Shown here piece after piece: positions 1 through 7,860 of a stretch of DNA of 11,960 nt (positions are counted from its first letter, which is position 1; every line of letters starts with the position of its first letter). The notes beneath the pieces were generated by a model. The model was not told the origin of the DNA and did no database searches. It worked only from the letters and a program-made list of their open reading frames with translations. Where the stretch lies: contig CAZUEM010000111.1 of NCBI GenBank assembly GCA_964619155.1, positions 1 to 11,960 of the forward strand, given 5' to 3'. The position numbers and the translations under genes were made by a program. Source of the stretch: CAIXRL01 sp964619155. GTDB lineage: Bacteria; Eisenbacteria; RBG-16-71-46.

Positions 1-272
1 CCGTCGCGCCCGCGGGCAGCATCCCCGCGCTGCTCGGGCCGCTGCCGCGCCCCGAGTGGGGCGTCGCCGCAGCACCGGCCGCGCCCAAGCCCGCGGACGT
101 CGTGACCGTCGGCGAGCCCACCGGCCTCGATGCGCCCCCGGCCGCGCCGTCCGCGCCGCCGTCCGGCGCCGCTCCCGCCGCGGCCAAGCCGCAACGCGAC
201 GCCTCGACGCAGGAACCGCGCTCCGCGACCGCGCCGCCGCCCTCGGCCGCGAAGCCGGAGGTGAAGCGATGA
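1..272 (+). CDS. C-terminal tail of an unidentified protein (5' end outside window)
   Basis: An open frame enters from the left edge (first full codon at base 3) and stops at TGA 270-272, giving about 89 residues. The visible part is strongly Pro/Ala-rich with scattered Lys, Asp and Glu (for example PPAAPSAPPSGAAPAAAKPQ) and ends in KPEVKR. It looks like a disordered tail or linker, and no domain can be named from it. Reasons to believe it is coding: its stop overlaps the start of the next gene in an ATGA arrangement, that gene's Shine-Dalgarno lies inside its last codons, and the frame reads through the whole visible stretch. It is probably co-transcribed and translationally coupled with the large secreted repeat protein downstream. 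Function is unknown; such tails occur on many envelope proteins. Confidence 0.6.
   Translation, partial: VAPAGSIPALLGPLPRPEWGVAAAPAAPKPADVVTVGEPTGLDAPPAAPSAPPSGAAPAAAKPQRDASTQEPRSATAPPPSAAKPEVKR
257..264 (+). promoter_or_regulatory. Shine-Dalgarno of the secreted repeat protein
   Basis: GGAGGTGA lies within the last codons of the upstream gene. Seven bases separate the GGAGG core from ATG 269. It fixes the start at 269, although the frame stays open further upstream. The protein from this ATG begins directly with a signal peptide, which agrees. Confidence 0.85.
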
Positions 273-3200
273 ACGCGCGCGCGTGCTTCCCGCTCCGGCC
301 GCTCGCCGCGGCCGTGTTCGCACTCGCGGCATTCGCGCTCGCGCCCTCGCCGGCGCGCGCGCAGTGCACGTACCTCTCGCCGCCCGCCTGGCAGACGATC
401 GGCGTCCCCGGTGCCGTGGGCTTCGGCCTCATCCGGGGGACGTCGATGAAGGCCGCGTGGATGGTCGCCGCCGTCCGGCCCATCGCCGGCGAGGACTGGG
501 ACATGCAGCTCTACGCGGAGCCCGCCCTCACGCCCGTCTGCGTCGGCGGCACGGTGCTCGCCTCGTCGGGCTACGGCGGCTCGGTCGTGGACTTCGTGCT
601 CGGCGACGGCACGACCAACGCGCACACCGACGTCTATCCGCGCTGGTACCGCTACTCGGGCGCCGGACAGCCGCGCGCCTCGTGGGCCGACTCGGCGATC
701 ACGCTCGTGCCCGACCAGTCCGTCTGGTGGAACTCGTTCGAGCCCGACACGCTCGTGCACGTCTACCAGTTCGCCCTCACCGCTGGCGTCGGCTACCAGA
801 TCGACTTCGACCAGTCGGGCAACTCGGGCGGCACGATGGGTGCGACCGCGCACTTGTTCCGCAACCCGGGCACGGGCACGTACTGGGCCGGCCGCGGCGG
901 TGCGCTCGCCTCGCTCACCGGACCGGGCTCCTATACGCCTGCGGCCACGGGCACGTACGCGCTCGTCGTGTGCAACGACGCCCGCGCGCAGGGCTCGTAC
1001 TCGCTGAAGGTGGTCACCTGCCAGGCGCCGGTGCCGCTGGTGAGCGGGACCTACCAGTCCCTGACCGGCATCACCCCGGCCTACTCGTGCGCGCCCGGCG
1101 CCGCCCGCTGGGGCGTCGTGGGCTCGAAGGCCGACCGGTACGCCACGCCCGGGATCTTCGCCACGTACACCAGTGGCGTCGCGCCGCCCGGCTGCTACAC
1201 GGATCACCGCCTGTGGCTCGACAACGATTTCAGCTACGGCTACGGCCCGACCTACGAACTCGGCGTCGTGAACTTCGCCGAAGCGGGATCGCAGCCGTTC
1301 TACGTGCCGTTCGAACGGTGGTATGGGCCCGGTCCGGGCGACGGCTACCAGTACGTCGAATGGGACGCGGGCTCGACGGCGCTCGCGGTGGACGGTGTGG
1401 CGCAGCGCGGCTACATGGGCCCCGGAAACCCCGGCGATGCCTACGACGTCCACCTCGTCGCGGGCACGACCTACCGCGTTTCGTTCATCGCCGACCTGGA
1501 CGACGAATACGCCACCCCGTACCTGCTCCTCTTCCAGCCGGCCGGGAGCGGTTTCTACGGCACGGCGAGCGCCGTGCTGAAGTTCACCGGAAACGCCGAA
1601 TACATGTTCACCGCCCCGGTGACCGGCTGGTACGGCGCGATCGTCACCGGTCCGACGGAGTACGGCAGCGGCCCCTACTCGCTCGGATTCGCCAGCGCGG
1701 CCTGCCCGGCCCCGACGCTGCTCGCGAACGGGGTCAACACCGCGCTGACGTCTCCGTCGGGCTACGCGCGATTCGACGCGACCGAACCGTGGACGCTGTT
1801 CGCCGTGCGCGGCGCCACCACCGCCGACGACTGGGACCTCGCGGCGTCCGATTCGCCGACGGGCACGGCGCCACCCGTGTGCATCGGCCCCGCGCTCGGC
1901 TCGTCGAACTTCGGCCCGACCGCGCTCGACTTCGTGGCGCTGTACCGGTATCGCAGCCTCTACGACGACCCGCCCTTCCACTGGTTCGCCCGGGCGAACC
2001 GCATCAGCGCCGGCGGCACGAGCGCGACCGCGGTGGCGATGAGCCCCCGGAGCCTGCCGTCCAACTACCCGACGCTGGTGGACACGGTCGAGGCGAGCGA
2101 ACTGGCGCACTTCTTCAGCATCTACCTGGACGCGGCGGTCCCCTACAACTTCGAGTTCACCCGGCTCACCAGCGGGGTGACGGTTCACCTGCTCGGCCCG
2201 GCCAACTTCCCGGGCCCCGGCCCGAGCGGCTTCGGCCGGCCGGCGGCGCTCGTGAGCGCGGCCGGCAACTTCACCTACACCCCGCCGGCGAACGGCTACT
2301 ACGTGCTCGTGGTCGCCAACGACAACGCCGCGGGCGGCGGCTACCGGTTGCGCTACGGCCGGTGCGGCACACCGCTGCCGACGGCCGCCGACCAGGTCCT
2401 GTACTGCTGGTACGGCACCGCGGTCTACGCCGTGCCGCAGACGGCGCCGACCTGGTCGGTGTTCGGCGTGCGCTACGGCTCCGCCGACTGGGACCTGGCG
2501 GCGGCCCCCGGCAGTTCGACGACCTGGCCGAGCTGCCTGAGCGGCGCGGGCGCGACCTCGTCGCTCTCGACCACGAACTTCACCGACTTCGTGGTGACCG
2601 ACTTCCACCACGTCACGCCGGCGACCTGGTACGCGAAGCCGTACCAGTTCGCGCCCGCGCCGTACACGGAGACGCGGGCCGAGTGGAGCCCGGCGACCGC
2701 GGTCCTGCCGAACGAGCTGTACGCCCCGACGTGGACGATGTCGGCGAACGACGTGCTGCGCTGCCACGAGGTGCGCCTGACGGCCGGCGTCACGTACACG
2801 ATCACGTTCGAGCACGACGGCGCGGCCAACCTGCACCTGCTGATGTACCGGAACCCCGGCACCGGCGCGTACTGGGCCGGGAGGTCGTCGTCGGTGGTCA
2901 ACATCGCGCCCGGCGGGAGCGCGACGTACGCCGCGCCCGCGACCGACGACTACGCGATCGTGGTCGTGGACGACGACGGCGTCGCGGACAGTTACCGGTT
3001 CGCGGTGACGTACTGCCCGACGCCGGTCGCACTCGCCAGCACGGTGCCGGTCACGGTCGAGCCCGCGGGCTTCGCGTCGTTCACGCCGTCCACCTACTTC
3101 TGGAACGCGGTCGGCGTGCGCGGCGCCGGCGACTGGGACCTCTCGGTCTACGGTTCGGCCACCGGTGGCGGCAGCGGCACGTGCTTCTCGACGCTCCGCG

Positions 3201-3946
3201 GCACCTCGGCCGGGGTGAACCTCGCCGACTTCGTCGTCGGGGACTTCAACGCAGGCGCCAACCCGCTCGCCACGCAGTACGTGCGGCCCTACCGGCTCGA
3301 CCAGGCCGGCCCCGGCGTTCTCGAGTGGGCGATGGGCACTAACGTGCTGACGCCGGGCTCCGACCCCGCGTCGCGCACGACCGGCCCCGGGGACGTGCTC
3401 GAGGTCTGGGACGTGAACCTGGTCGCGGGCCAGCCCTACAACGTCTACTTCCTCCATTCGGGCGAGGCGACGGTGAGGGCGCTGATCTTCGCCAACCCGG
3501 GCGGCGCGTACTGGGCGCCGCGCGCGAGCGCGGTCTGGCAGGGCTCGGCGCACGGCACGTTCGTACCGGCCCAGACCGGCTGGCACGGCGTGGTGGTGGT
3601 CAACGACAACGGACTGCCCGGCAGCTACCAGATCGGCTTCTCGCAGGGCGGCGTCGGCGTGGAGCCGCCGGCCGTGCCCGCGGTCACCGCGCTGCGCGGC
3701 GTTTCGCCGAACCCGTCGCGCGGCGGGCCGACGATCGAATACGCGCTGCGCGAGGCGGCGCCGGTGCGGATCGACGTGCTCGACATGGCCGGCCGCCGAG
3801 TCGCCACGCTCGAGGACGGCGAGCGCGCCGCGGGCACCTATCGCGTGCCCTGGTCGGGCGGCGCGGTGCCGCCGGGCCTTTACTTCGTGCGGCTGCAGGT
3901 GGCGGGCCGCACGGTGGGCGAGAAGAAGGTGGCGCTGGTCCAGTAG
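269..3946 (+). CDS. Large secreted repeat protein, five PPC-like units plus FlgD-like C-terminal domain
   Basis: This is a 1225-residue exported protein. Residues 1-31 form a signal peptide (basic start, hydrophobic core around 12-25, cleavage likely after ARA at 29-31). The mature part holds five diverged units of about 220 residues, beginning at Cys33, Cys251, Cys479, Cys699 and Cys916, each opening CxxxxP or CxxP. A typical unit has a front half with a tryptophan strand and DWD[LM] (residues 76-79 in unit 1), a second Cys and a DFV strand, then a back half resembling the pre-peptidase C-terminal (PPC) beta-sandwich: 'V..L.AG..Y...F', often NPG.G.YWA.R, then 'P..TG.Y..VV.ND....SY'. Residues about 1140-1225 are a FlgD-Ig/type IX-sorting-like domain (PNP at 1147-1149, DMAGRRVATL, PPGLYFVR). 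No catalytic motif is visible, so it may be a surface or matrix protein that binds or scaffolds. Its ATG overlaps the preceding stop, so it is probably the last gene of an operon. The domain naming is by pattern only. Confidence 0.9.
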   Translation: MNARACFPLRPLAAAVFALAAFALAPSPARAQCTYLSPPAWQTIGVPGAVGFGLIRGTSMKAAWMVAAVRPIAGEDWDMQLYAEPALTPVCVGGTVLASSGYGGSVVDFVLGDGTTNAHTDVYPRWYRYSGAGQPRASWADSAITLVPDQSVWWNSFEPDTLVHVYQFALTAGVGYQIDFDQSGNSGGTMGATAHLFRNPGTGTYWAGRGGALASLTGPGSYTPAATGTYALVVCNDARAQGSYSLKVVTCQAPVPLVSGTYQSLTGITPAYSCAPGAARWGVVGSKADRYATPGIFATYTSGVAPPGCYTDHRLWLDNDFSYGYGPTYELGVVNFAEAGSQPFYVPFERWYGPGPGDGYQYVEWDAGSTALAVDGVAQRGYMGPGNPGDAYDVHLVAGTTYRVSFIADLDDEYATPYLLLFQPAGSGFYGTASAVLKFTGNAEYMFTAPVTGWYGAIVTGPTEYGSGPYSLGFASAACPAPTLLANGVNTALTSPSGYARFDATEPWTLFAVRGATTADDWDLAASDSPTGTAPPVCIGPALGSSNFGPTALDFVALYRYRSLYDDPPFHWFARANRISAGGTSATAVAMSPRSLPSNYPTLVDTVEASELAHFFSIYLDAAVPYNFEFTRLTSGVTVHLLGPANFPGPGPSGFGRPAALVSAAGNFTYTPPANGYYVLVVANDNAAGGGYRLRYGRCGTPLPTAADQVLYCWYGTAVYAVPQTAPTWSVFGVRYGSADWDLAAAPGSSTTWPSCLSGAGATSSLSTTNFTDFVVTDFHHVTPATWYAKPYQFAPAPYTETRAEWSPATAVLPNELYAPTWTMSANDVLRCHEVRLTAGVTYTITFEHDGAANLHLLMYRNPGTGAYWAGRSSSVVNIAPGGSATYAAPATDDYAIVVVDDDGVADSYRFAVTYCPTPVALASTVPVTVEPAGFASFTPSTYFWNAVGVRGAGDWDLSVYGSATGGGSGTCFSTLRGTSAGVNLADFVVGDFNAGANPLATQYVRPYRLDQAGPGVLEWAMGTNVLTPGSDPASRTTGPGDVLEVWDVNLVAGQPYNVYFLHSGEATVRALIFANPGGAYWAPRASAVWQGSAHGTFVPAQTGWHGVVVVNDNGLPGSYQIGFSQGGVGVEPPAVPAVTALRGVSPNPSRGGPTIEYALREAAPVRIDVLDMAGRRVATLEDGERAAGTYRVPWSGGAVPPGLYFVRLQVAGRTVGEKKVALVQ
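365..3652 (+). repeat. Five tandem ~220-residue protein-level repeats
   Basis: The units are encoded at about 365-1018, 1019-1702, 1703-2362, 2363-3013 and 3014-3652. Shared landmarks are an initial Cys with nearby Pro (CTYLSPP, CQAPVPL, CPAPTLL, CGTPLPT, CPTPVAL), a second Cys (PVC, PGC, PVC, PSC, GTC) about 70-90 residues later, and a closing ND...GSY-type strand. DWDL or DWDM is present in units 1, 3, 4 and 5, but unit 2 has lost it. Units 1, 4 and 5 share an almost identical stretch (RNPGTGTYWAGR, RNPGTGAYWAGR, ANPGGAYWAPR). At DNA level the units are too diverged to look like recent tandem duplication. Confidence 0.8.
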
Positions 3947-3970
3947 GGGGACTGGGCTCTCAGCGCGCGC

Positions 3971-4000
3971 GGGGCCCCGGCGCAGGATCGCCGGGGTCCC
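3971..4000. terminator. Hairpin between convergent genes, probable bidirectional terminator
   Basis: The left arm 3971-3982 (GGGGCCCCGGCG) pairs with 3989-4000 (CGCCGGGGTCCC) over 12 bp with one G-T wobble, around a 6-base loop. It begins 24 nt after the repeat-protein stop and lies 66 nt beyond the lipoprotein stop. Neither side has a T-run, so termination is inferred from position and stem strength. The rest of 3947-4066 holds a second, looser inverted repeat (GGCGGGCGG 4010-4018 with CCGCCCGCC 4052-4060) and no gene that I can see. Confidence 0.55.
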
Positions 4001-4066
4001 GTCGCATGAGGCGGGCGGTGTGATTCGGGCGGGCGCTCGTCGTCTGCCGCGCCGCCCGCCCCGCCG

Positions 4067-5353
4067 CTACTTGCGGTCCAGCCTCGCCGCGCGCAGGCGC
4101 GGGTCGCCGTCGGCGCGCTCGATCCAGGCGGCGTAGGCGCGGCGCGGGCCCGCGCCGGCGATCGCGGCCGTGCGCACGGCCGCGCCGAGGAAGAGCCACG
4201 GGCTCATCGCGCCGTCCACCTCGAGCGTGCGCACCGCGAGCACGCGGCCGGTGGTGTCGGCGAGCGGCCGGGCGATGACGCCCGCGAGCGTGGTCGTCGC
4301 CATCGGCGCGAGCATCGGCCGCGAGGCCTCGCGCAGCGAGTCGGCGAGCGCGCGGCGCGGGCCCGTGCGGCCCGCGTCCTGCCGCCACGGCACGACGTAG
4401 ACGCCCGGGCGCACGTCGTCGGCCTCTCGCTCGGCGCCGGTGAACCACGCGTAGTGCCCGCCGCCCGCGCGGTTCACGGTCAGCGCCGGGCCGACCGACG
4501 GGCAGCCCGGCAGCACCCAGCCGTCGTCCGAGACCAGCGTGTCGAGCGCGAACGACACGCCGCCGTCGCGCGAGACCGCGAGGCGCGGGTCGCGGCGGTC
4601 GGCGCGCGCGCCGCGGTAGGCGATGCTCACGCGGTCGAGCGAATCGGCGTGCATCGCCAGGCGGCAGCACGGGCAAGCCTCGCCCGCCACGCGCACGCTC
4701 GGCCCCCACGAGTGCGCTTCGTCCACGCTGGCCGCCAGGCGCACTTCGGCGCGCAGCGGCTCGTCCATGCCGGGCGCGAGTTGCTCGGCGCGGCCGTCGA
4801 GCCAGGCGGCGAACGCGCGCCCGTCGGGCGCGAAGTCGAGCGCGAGGAAGCCGTGGTAGGTGGACTTCGGGTCGCCGTGGTCGTCGTTGACGAACGTGAC
4901 GGGGCCGAACGAGCGGCCGCCGTCGGCGCTCGCGCGCGAGACGATGTCGTCGGCGTAGCCCGTCGTGTCGCGGCGCTGCGCCCACGCCACCAGCAACTGC
5001 CCGCTCGGCCCGAACGCCGCGACCGGGCGGCTCTCGGAGTACGAGGTCACCGTGCCGGGCGGGTCGTCGAGGCGCCTGGGCGCCGAGAAGGACTCGCCGC
5101 TGTCGGCCGAGACCGCGAGCCACACGCCCGCACCGAGGCTGTCGCGCGTCACCCAGGTGAGCGCGACACGCCCGCCCGGGCCCACCGCCACGTTCGGGTC
5201 GAAAGCCGCGACGCCGGCGAGCGACGGCGGCGTGATCTCGCGCACCCGCGCCCACGGCTCGGGCCGCGGCACGGGCACGCAGGAGGAGGCGAGCGCGGAG
5301 AGGGCGAGGAGCACGGCGGCGCGAAGCAACGAGACGCGAAAGACCGGGTTCAT
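4067..5353 (-). CDS. Probable lipoprotein with Asp-box (BNR) repeats and CxCC motif
   Basis: 428 residues. ATG 5353 is chosen because it gives a short lipoprotein signal (hydrophobic 9-22, ASSC with Cys25 as the lipidated residue). No good Shine-Dalgarno precedes it, and the subtilase stop lies only 11 nt upstream, so re-initiation in one transcript is likely. Asp-box motifs S-x-D-x-G-x-x-[FW] occur at 82-89, 142-149 and 261-268, with a degenerate copy at 209-216 (Ala for Gly). Between them are strands like 'P.VA..P.G...VAW', so the fold should be a beta-propeller. CPCC at 227-230, followed by RLA, and a later GCP (Cys284) recall a group of propellers often named 'exo-alpha-sialidase' that carry CxCC...GCP. 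I see no FRIP motif or clear sialidase active site, so an enzyme name is not justified. A metal- or thiol-based role of the cysteines is inference. It is probably membrane-anchored and faces the periplasm or cell surface. Confidence 0.85.
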   Translation of the reverse strand: MNPVFRVSLLRAAVLLALSALASSCVPVPRPEPWARVREITPPSLAGVAAFDPNVAVGPGGRVALTWVTRDSLGAGVWLAVSADSGESFSAPRRLDDPPGTVTSYSESRPVAAFGPSGQLLVAWAQRRDTTGYADDIVSRASADGGRSFGPVTFVNDDHGDPKSTYHGFLALDFAPDGRAFAAWLDGRAEQLAPGMDEPLRAEVRLAASVDEAHSWGPSVRVAGEACPCCRLAMHADSLDRVSIAYRGARADRRDPRLAVSRDGGVSFALDTLVSDDGWVLPGCPSVGPALTVNRAGGGHYAWFTGAEREADDVRPGVYVVPWRQDAGRTGPRRALADSLREASRPMLAPMATTTLAGVIARPLADTTGRVLAVRTLEVDGAMSPWLFLGAAVRTAAIAGAGPRRAYAAWIERADGDPRLRAARLDRK

Positions 5354-5364
5354 GGCGCCGCAGG

Positions 5365-7638
5365 TTAGCCCGGCAGCTTCACCACGCGCAGCGATTTCGT
5401 ACGCGCGGCGTCGCTCCAGCGCACGAAGTAGAGCCCGGGCGGGGCTTCGCGGCCGGCGTCGTCGCGGCCGTCCCAGCGGGCGCGGCCGTCGCGCGGCTCG
5501 AGCGCGCGCACGAGCCGGCCGGCCGCATCGTGCACGGCGAGTCTCCCGGGCGCGGCCACCACGTCGAGCGCGCCGCGGAACGGGTTCGGGCCCGCGCGCA
5601 GCGGCGGCGCGGCGGAGGGCGCGACGCCCGCGACGGGGTTCCCGCCGGGCAGCGCCCGCGCGGCGCGCCCGATCACGGTGAAGCCGAAGCGCACGTACTC
5701 GGGCGGCAGCGGGATCCAGCCGCTCGTCGTCGAGTCCTCGTCGGCGCGGTAGAGCCAGCCGCGGAGCGTGAACGTGCGGCCTTCCTGCGCCACGACCTCG
5801 GCGGTGGCGGCGAACCACGGCAGCCGGAAGTCCCCGCGCACGGCCATGGTGCCGCCCACGCGCGGCCAGACGCGGATCGAGTCCACGAGCGAATCGGGGA
5901 TCGTCACGGTCGCGTACGCCGCCCAGCGTGTGGCGCTCACGCTGCCGCGGAAGCGGTCGAGCGTGCCGGGGCTCGCCTCGCCGATCGCGAGCGTGCCCGA
6001 GGCCTCGGGCACGAGCGAGTCGGCGAGCGCCTCGTCGTGCCAGATCGCCACCTCGGGCCGCACCGCGTGCAGCGCGCGCGCGACGTTCATGCGCCCCCAG
6101 CCGGTCTGCTGATCCACGCCGGGCGCGCCGATGTCGTCGGCCGTCTCGCGCAGGATGCGCTGGAAGTCAGTGTCGGCCAGTTCGGGCCGCGCGCTCGCGA
6201 GCAGCCCGACCGCGCCGGCCACGAACGGCGCGGCGAACGAGGTGCCCGAGGCGGGCACGTAGCCGTCGTACACGGCGCCGTAGTAGCTCGGGTAGGTCAT
6301 GTACGTGGTCATGATGTTGACGCCCGGCGCCATCAGGTCGAGCCCCGGGCCGTACGAGGACCACACCACGCGCTCGTCGAACGACGTGGTCGCGCCCACC
6401 TGGATGCACAGCCCCTCGGCGGCGTAGGCGGACGGGTAGAGCGCGCGCGTGGGCGCGGTGGTGCCGCTGTTGCCGGCGGCCGCGACCACGACGCAGCCGC
6501 GCGTCAGCGCGTAGGTGAGCGCCAGCCGCTCGATGCGGCTGCTCGCCGTGCCCGCGAACGACAGGTTCATGGCGCGCGTGCCCACGTCGGTGGCGTGGAT
6601 GATGGCGCGGGCGATGTCGTACGACGTCGCCTCGCCCGAGTGCCCGGGCGCGATCTTGATGGGCACGATGCGGCAGCCCGCGGTGGTCGCGCCGTCGCCG
6701 CCGCACATGCCGGCCACCCCGCCGCCCGTGAAGTGCGAGCCGTCGTTCGTGCGCGCGGCCATGACGCCCGCGACGGGCGTGCCGTGGCCGAACGAGTCGG
6801 TCACCGCGGGCACGGGCTCGCCGGTCACGTTGAGCGCGTCCACGATGCGCGGCCGCCCGTCGGCGAGCAGCCCGCCGAGTTCGGGCTGCGCGGGATCGAT
6901 GCCCGTGTCGGCGACCGCCAGCTTCAAGTCGTCGTGCCCGACCGAGACGGCCCACGCTTCGGGGGCCTTCACGTCGGCGCGCGCGATGCCGCCGTAGTAG
7001 CCGGTGGGGCCGGCATTCCAGAGGCCCCACTGCTTCGTGTCGCGCAGGTGGGGGTCGTTCGGCAGCGAATCGAGCAGCGCGGCGCGCGCCGGCCAGGGCG
7101 ACGCGGTGCGCGGCGCGACCGGCGCGGGCGCGGACCACAGCGAGCGCGCGGGCGCCGCGCCGGCGTCCGGCAGCTGCAGCGCGGCGTACGACTCGAGTTG
7201 CAGCTCGCGCGCGGCGAGCGGCTCGATCCAGTCCACGGCGCCTTCGGCCGCGAGCGCGAGGGCCGCGGCTTCGGCGCTCGCGGCGTCGGGCGCCTCGAGC
7301 AGCACCACGCGCTCGGGCGCGAACGCTTCGAGCGCGAGCGCCTCGCCCGCGCGCGCGGGCCTCGCCTCGCGCGAAGCGGGCAAGCCGTCCAGCAGCGCGC
7401 GCGTCGCGGTCACGCCGTGCACGGCCAGCCGCGGCGCCGCGTGGCGCAACGCGGCCGCGCCGGCTTCGAGCCGCGCCGCGCCGCCCCGCGCGGCGAACGG
7501 CCGCGCGTCTTCGCCCGGGGCCGCGGCGAGTTGCGCGACCAGCCGCACGGTCTCGGCGCGCGCGCTCGGGCACGCGAAGGTCGCGGGGGTCGCGAGGGCG
7601 AGTAGGAGGGCGGCGATGCGGAGCGGCGCGAAGCGCAT
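5365..7638 (-). CDS. Secreted subtilisin-like serine protease (S8) with FlgD-like C-terminal domain
   Basis: 757 residues from ATG 7638. That start gives a standard signal peptide (hydrophobic 8-22, cleavage after ARA at 26-28). Residues about 29-185 look like an inhibitor-I9-like propeptide, ending in a strand of the VDWIEPL type and a Pro/Ala linker. The S8 catalytic domain runs from about 190 (NDPHLRDTKQWGLWN) to 520 with a complete triad: Asp244 (ADTGID), His285 (GHGTPVAG) and Ser467 (GTSFAAP). The oxyanion Asn390 is in AAAGNSG. Several Cys sit in this domain (MCGG, AGCR, GCVVV, GLCI) and may pair. Residues about 525-670 are beta-rich without a name. Residues 683-757 form a FlgD-Ig/type IX-sorting-like domain (PNPFRG, VHDAAGRLVRAL, PPGLYFVRW). 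The protein should be active outside the cytoplasm, with the tail acting in secretion or anchoring (inferred from the family). It is the first gene of a likely operon with the Asp-box lipoprotein. No clear Shine-Dalgarno is visible. Confidence 0.95.
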   Translation of the reverse strand: MRFAPLRIAALLLALATPATFACPSARAETVRLVAQLAAAPGEDARPFAARGGAARLEAGAAALRHAAPRLAVHGVTATRALLDGLPASREARPARAGEALALEAFAPERVVLLEAPDAASAEAAALALAAEGAVDWIEPLAARELQLESYAALQLPDAGAAPARSLWSAPAPVAPRTASPWPARAALLDSLPNDPHLRDTKQWGLWNAGPTGYYGGIARADVKAPEAWAVSVGHDDLKLAVADTGIDPAQPELGGLLADGRPRIVDALNVTGEPVPAVTDSFGHGTPVAGVMAARTNDGSHFTGGGVAGMCGGDGATTAGCRIVPIKIAPGHSGEATSYDIARAIIHATDVGTRAMNLSFAGTASSRIERLALTYALTRGCVVVAAAGNSGTTAPTRALYPSAYAAEGLCIQVGATTSFDERVVWSSYGPGLDLMAPGVNIMTTYMTYPSYYGAVYDGYVPASGTSFAAPFVAGAVGLLASARPELADTDFQRILRETADDIGAPGVDQQTGWGRMNVARALHAVRPEVAIWHDEALADSLVPEASGTLAIGEASPGTLDRFRGSVSATRWAAYATVTIPDSLVDSIRVWPRVGGTMAVRGDFRLPWFAATAEVVAQEGRTFTLRGWLYRADEDSTTSGWIPLPPEYVRFGFTVIGRAARALPGGNPVAGVAPSAAPPLRAGPNPFRGALDVVAAPGRLAVHDAAGRLVRALEPRDGRARWDGRDDAGREAPPGLYFVRWSDAARTKSLRVVKLPG

Positions 7639-7760
7639 GGGCGAAGGGTCCCGCGGGGAGTTGGCCGGAGGCGGATCGAACGGCCACAAGGCTAGCCGCT
7701 GGCGATGCGCGCGCGCTATCGGCACGTGGTGGGCGGCGGCGCGCACGGCGTGGACGGCGG
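7639..7760. other. Intergenic region upstream of the protease, left of the gap
   Basis: These 122 bases must contain at least part of the upstream region of the protease operon. On the minus strand I see no convincing -35/-10 pair. The only AT-containing spots are around 7687-7697 (including the palindrome GGCTAGCC at 7690-7697) and CTATCGG near 7717. The frame stays open into the gap, but its Arg/His/Pro-rich translation looks non-coding. Confidence 0.5.
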
Positions 7761-7860
7761 NNNNNNNNNNNNNNNNNNNNNNNNNNNNNNNNNNNNNNNN
7801 NNNNNNNNNNNNNNNNNNNNNNNNNNNNNNNNNNNNNNNNNNNNNNNNNNNNNNNNNNNN
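7761..7860. other. Assembly gap of 100 N
   Basis: Exactly 100 N, the conventional size for a scaffold gap of unknown length. The two flanks were joined by linking evidence, so the true distance, and anything between the protease and cytochrome genes, is unknown. Frames running through this stretch should not be read as continuous proteins. Confidence 0.98.

Noticed and set aside
283..3342. Long second forward frame inside the repeat protein gene
   Set aside because: Arg/His/Pro-rich translation with no motif, fully inside a convincing gene. It is a GC-driven shadow.
365..3652. Tandem DNA repeats or CRISPR-like array
   Set aside because: The repetition is visible at protein level only; units are ~650 bases long and strongly diverged.
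4010..4060. Second inverted repeat between the convergent genes as a terminator
   Set aside because: The 33-base loop and simple GGGCGGG composition make it weaker than the adjacent 12-bp hairpin.
4067..5353. Naming the Asp-box protein a sialidase
   Set aside because: Asp-boxes only show a propeller. No FRIP motif or identifiable catalytic set was seen.
5530..7605. Long open frame antisense to the protease
   Set aside because: Composition is Arg/Gly/His-rich and structureless. The opposite strand encodes a complete subtilase triad.
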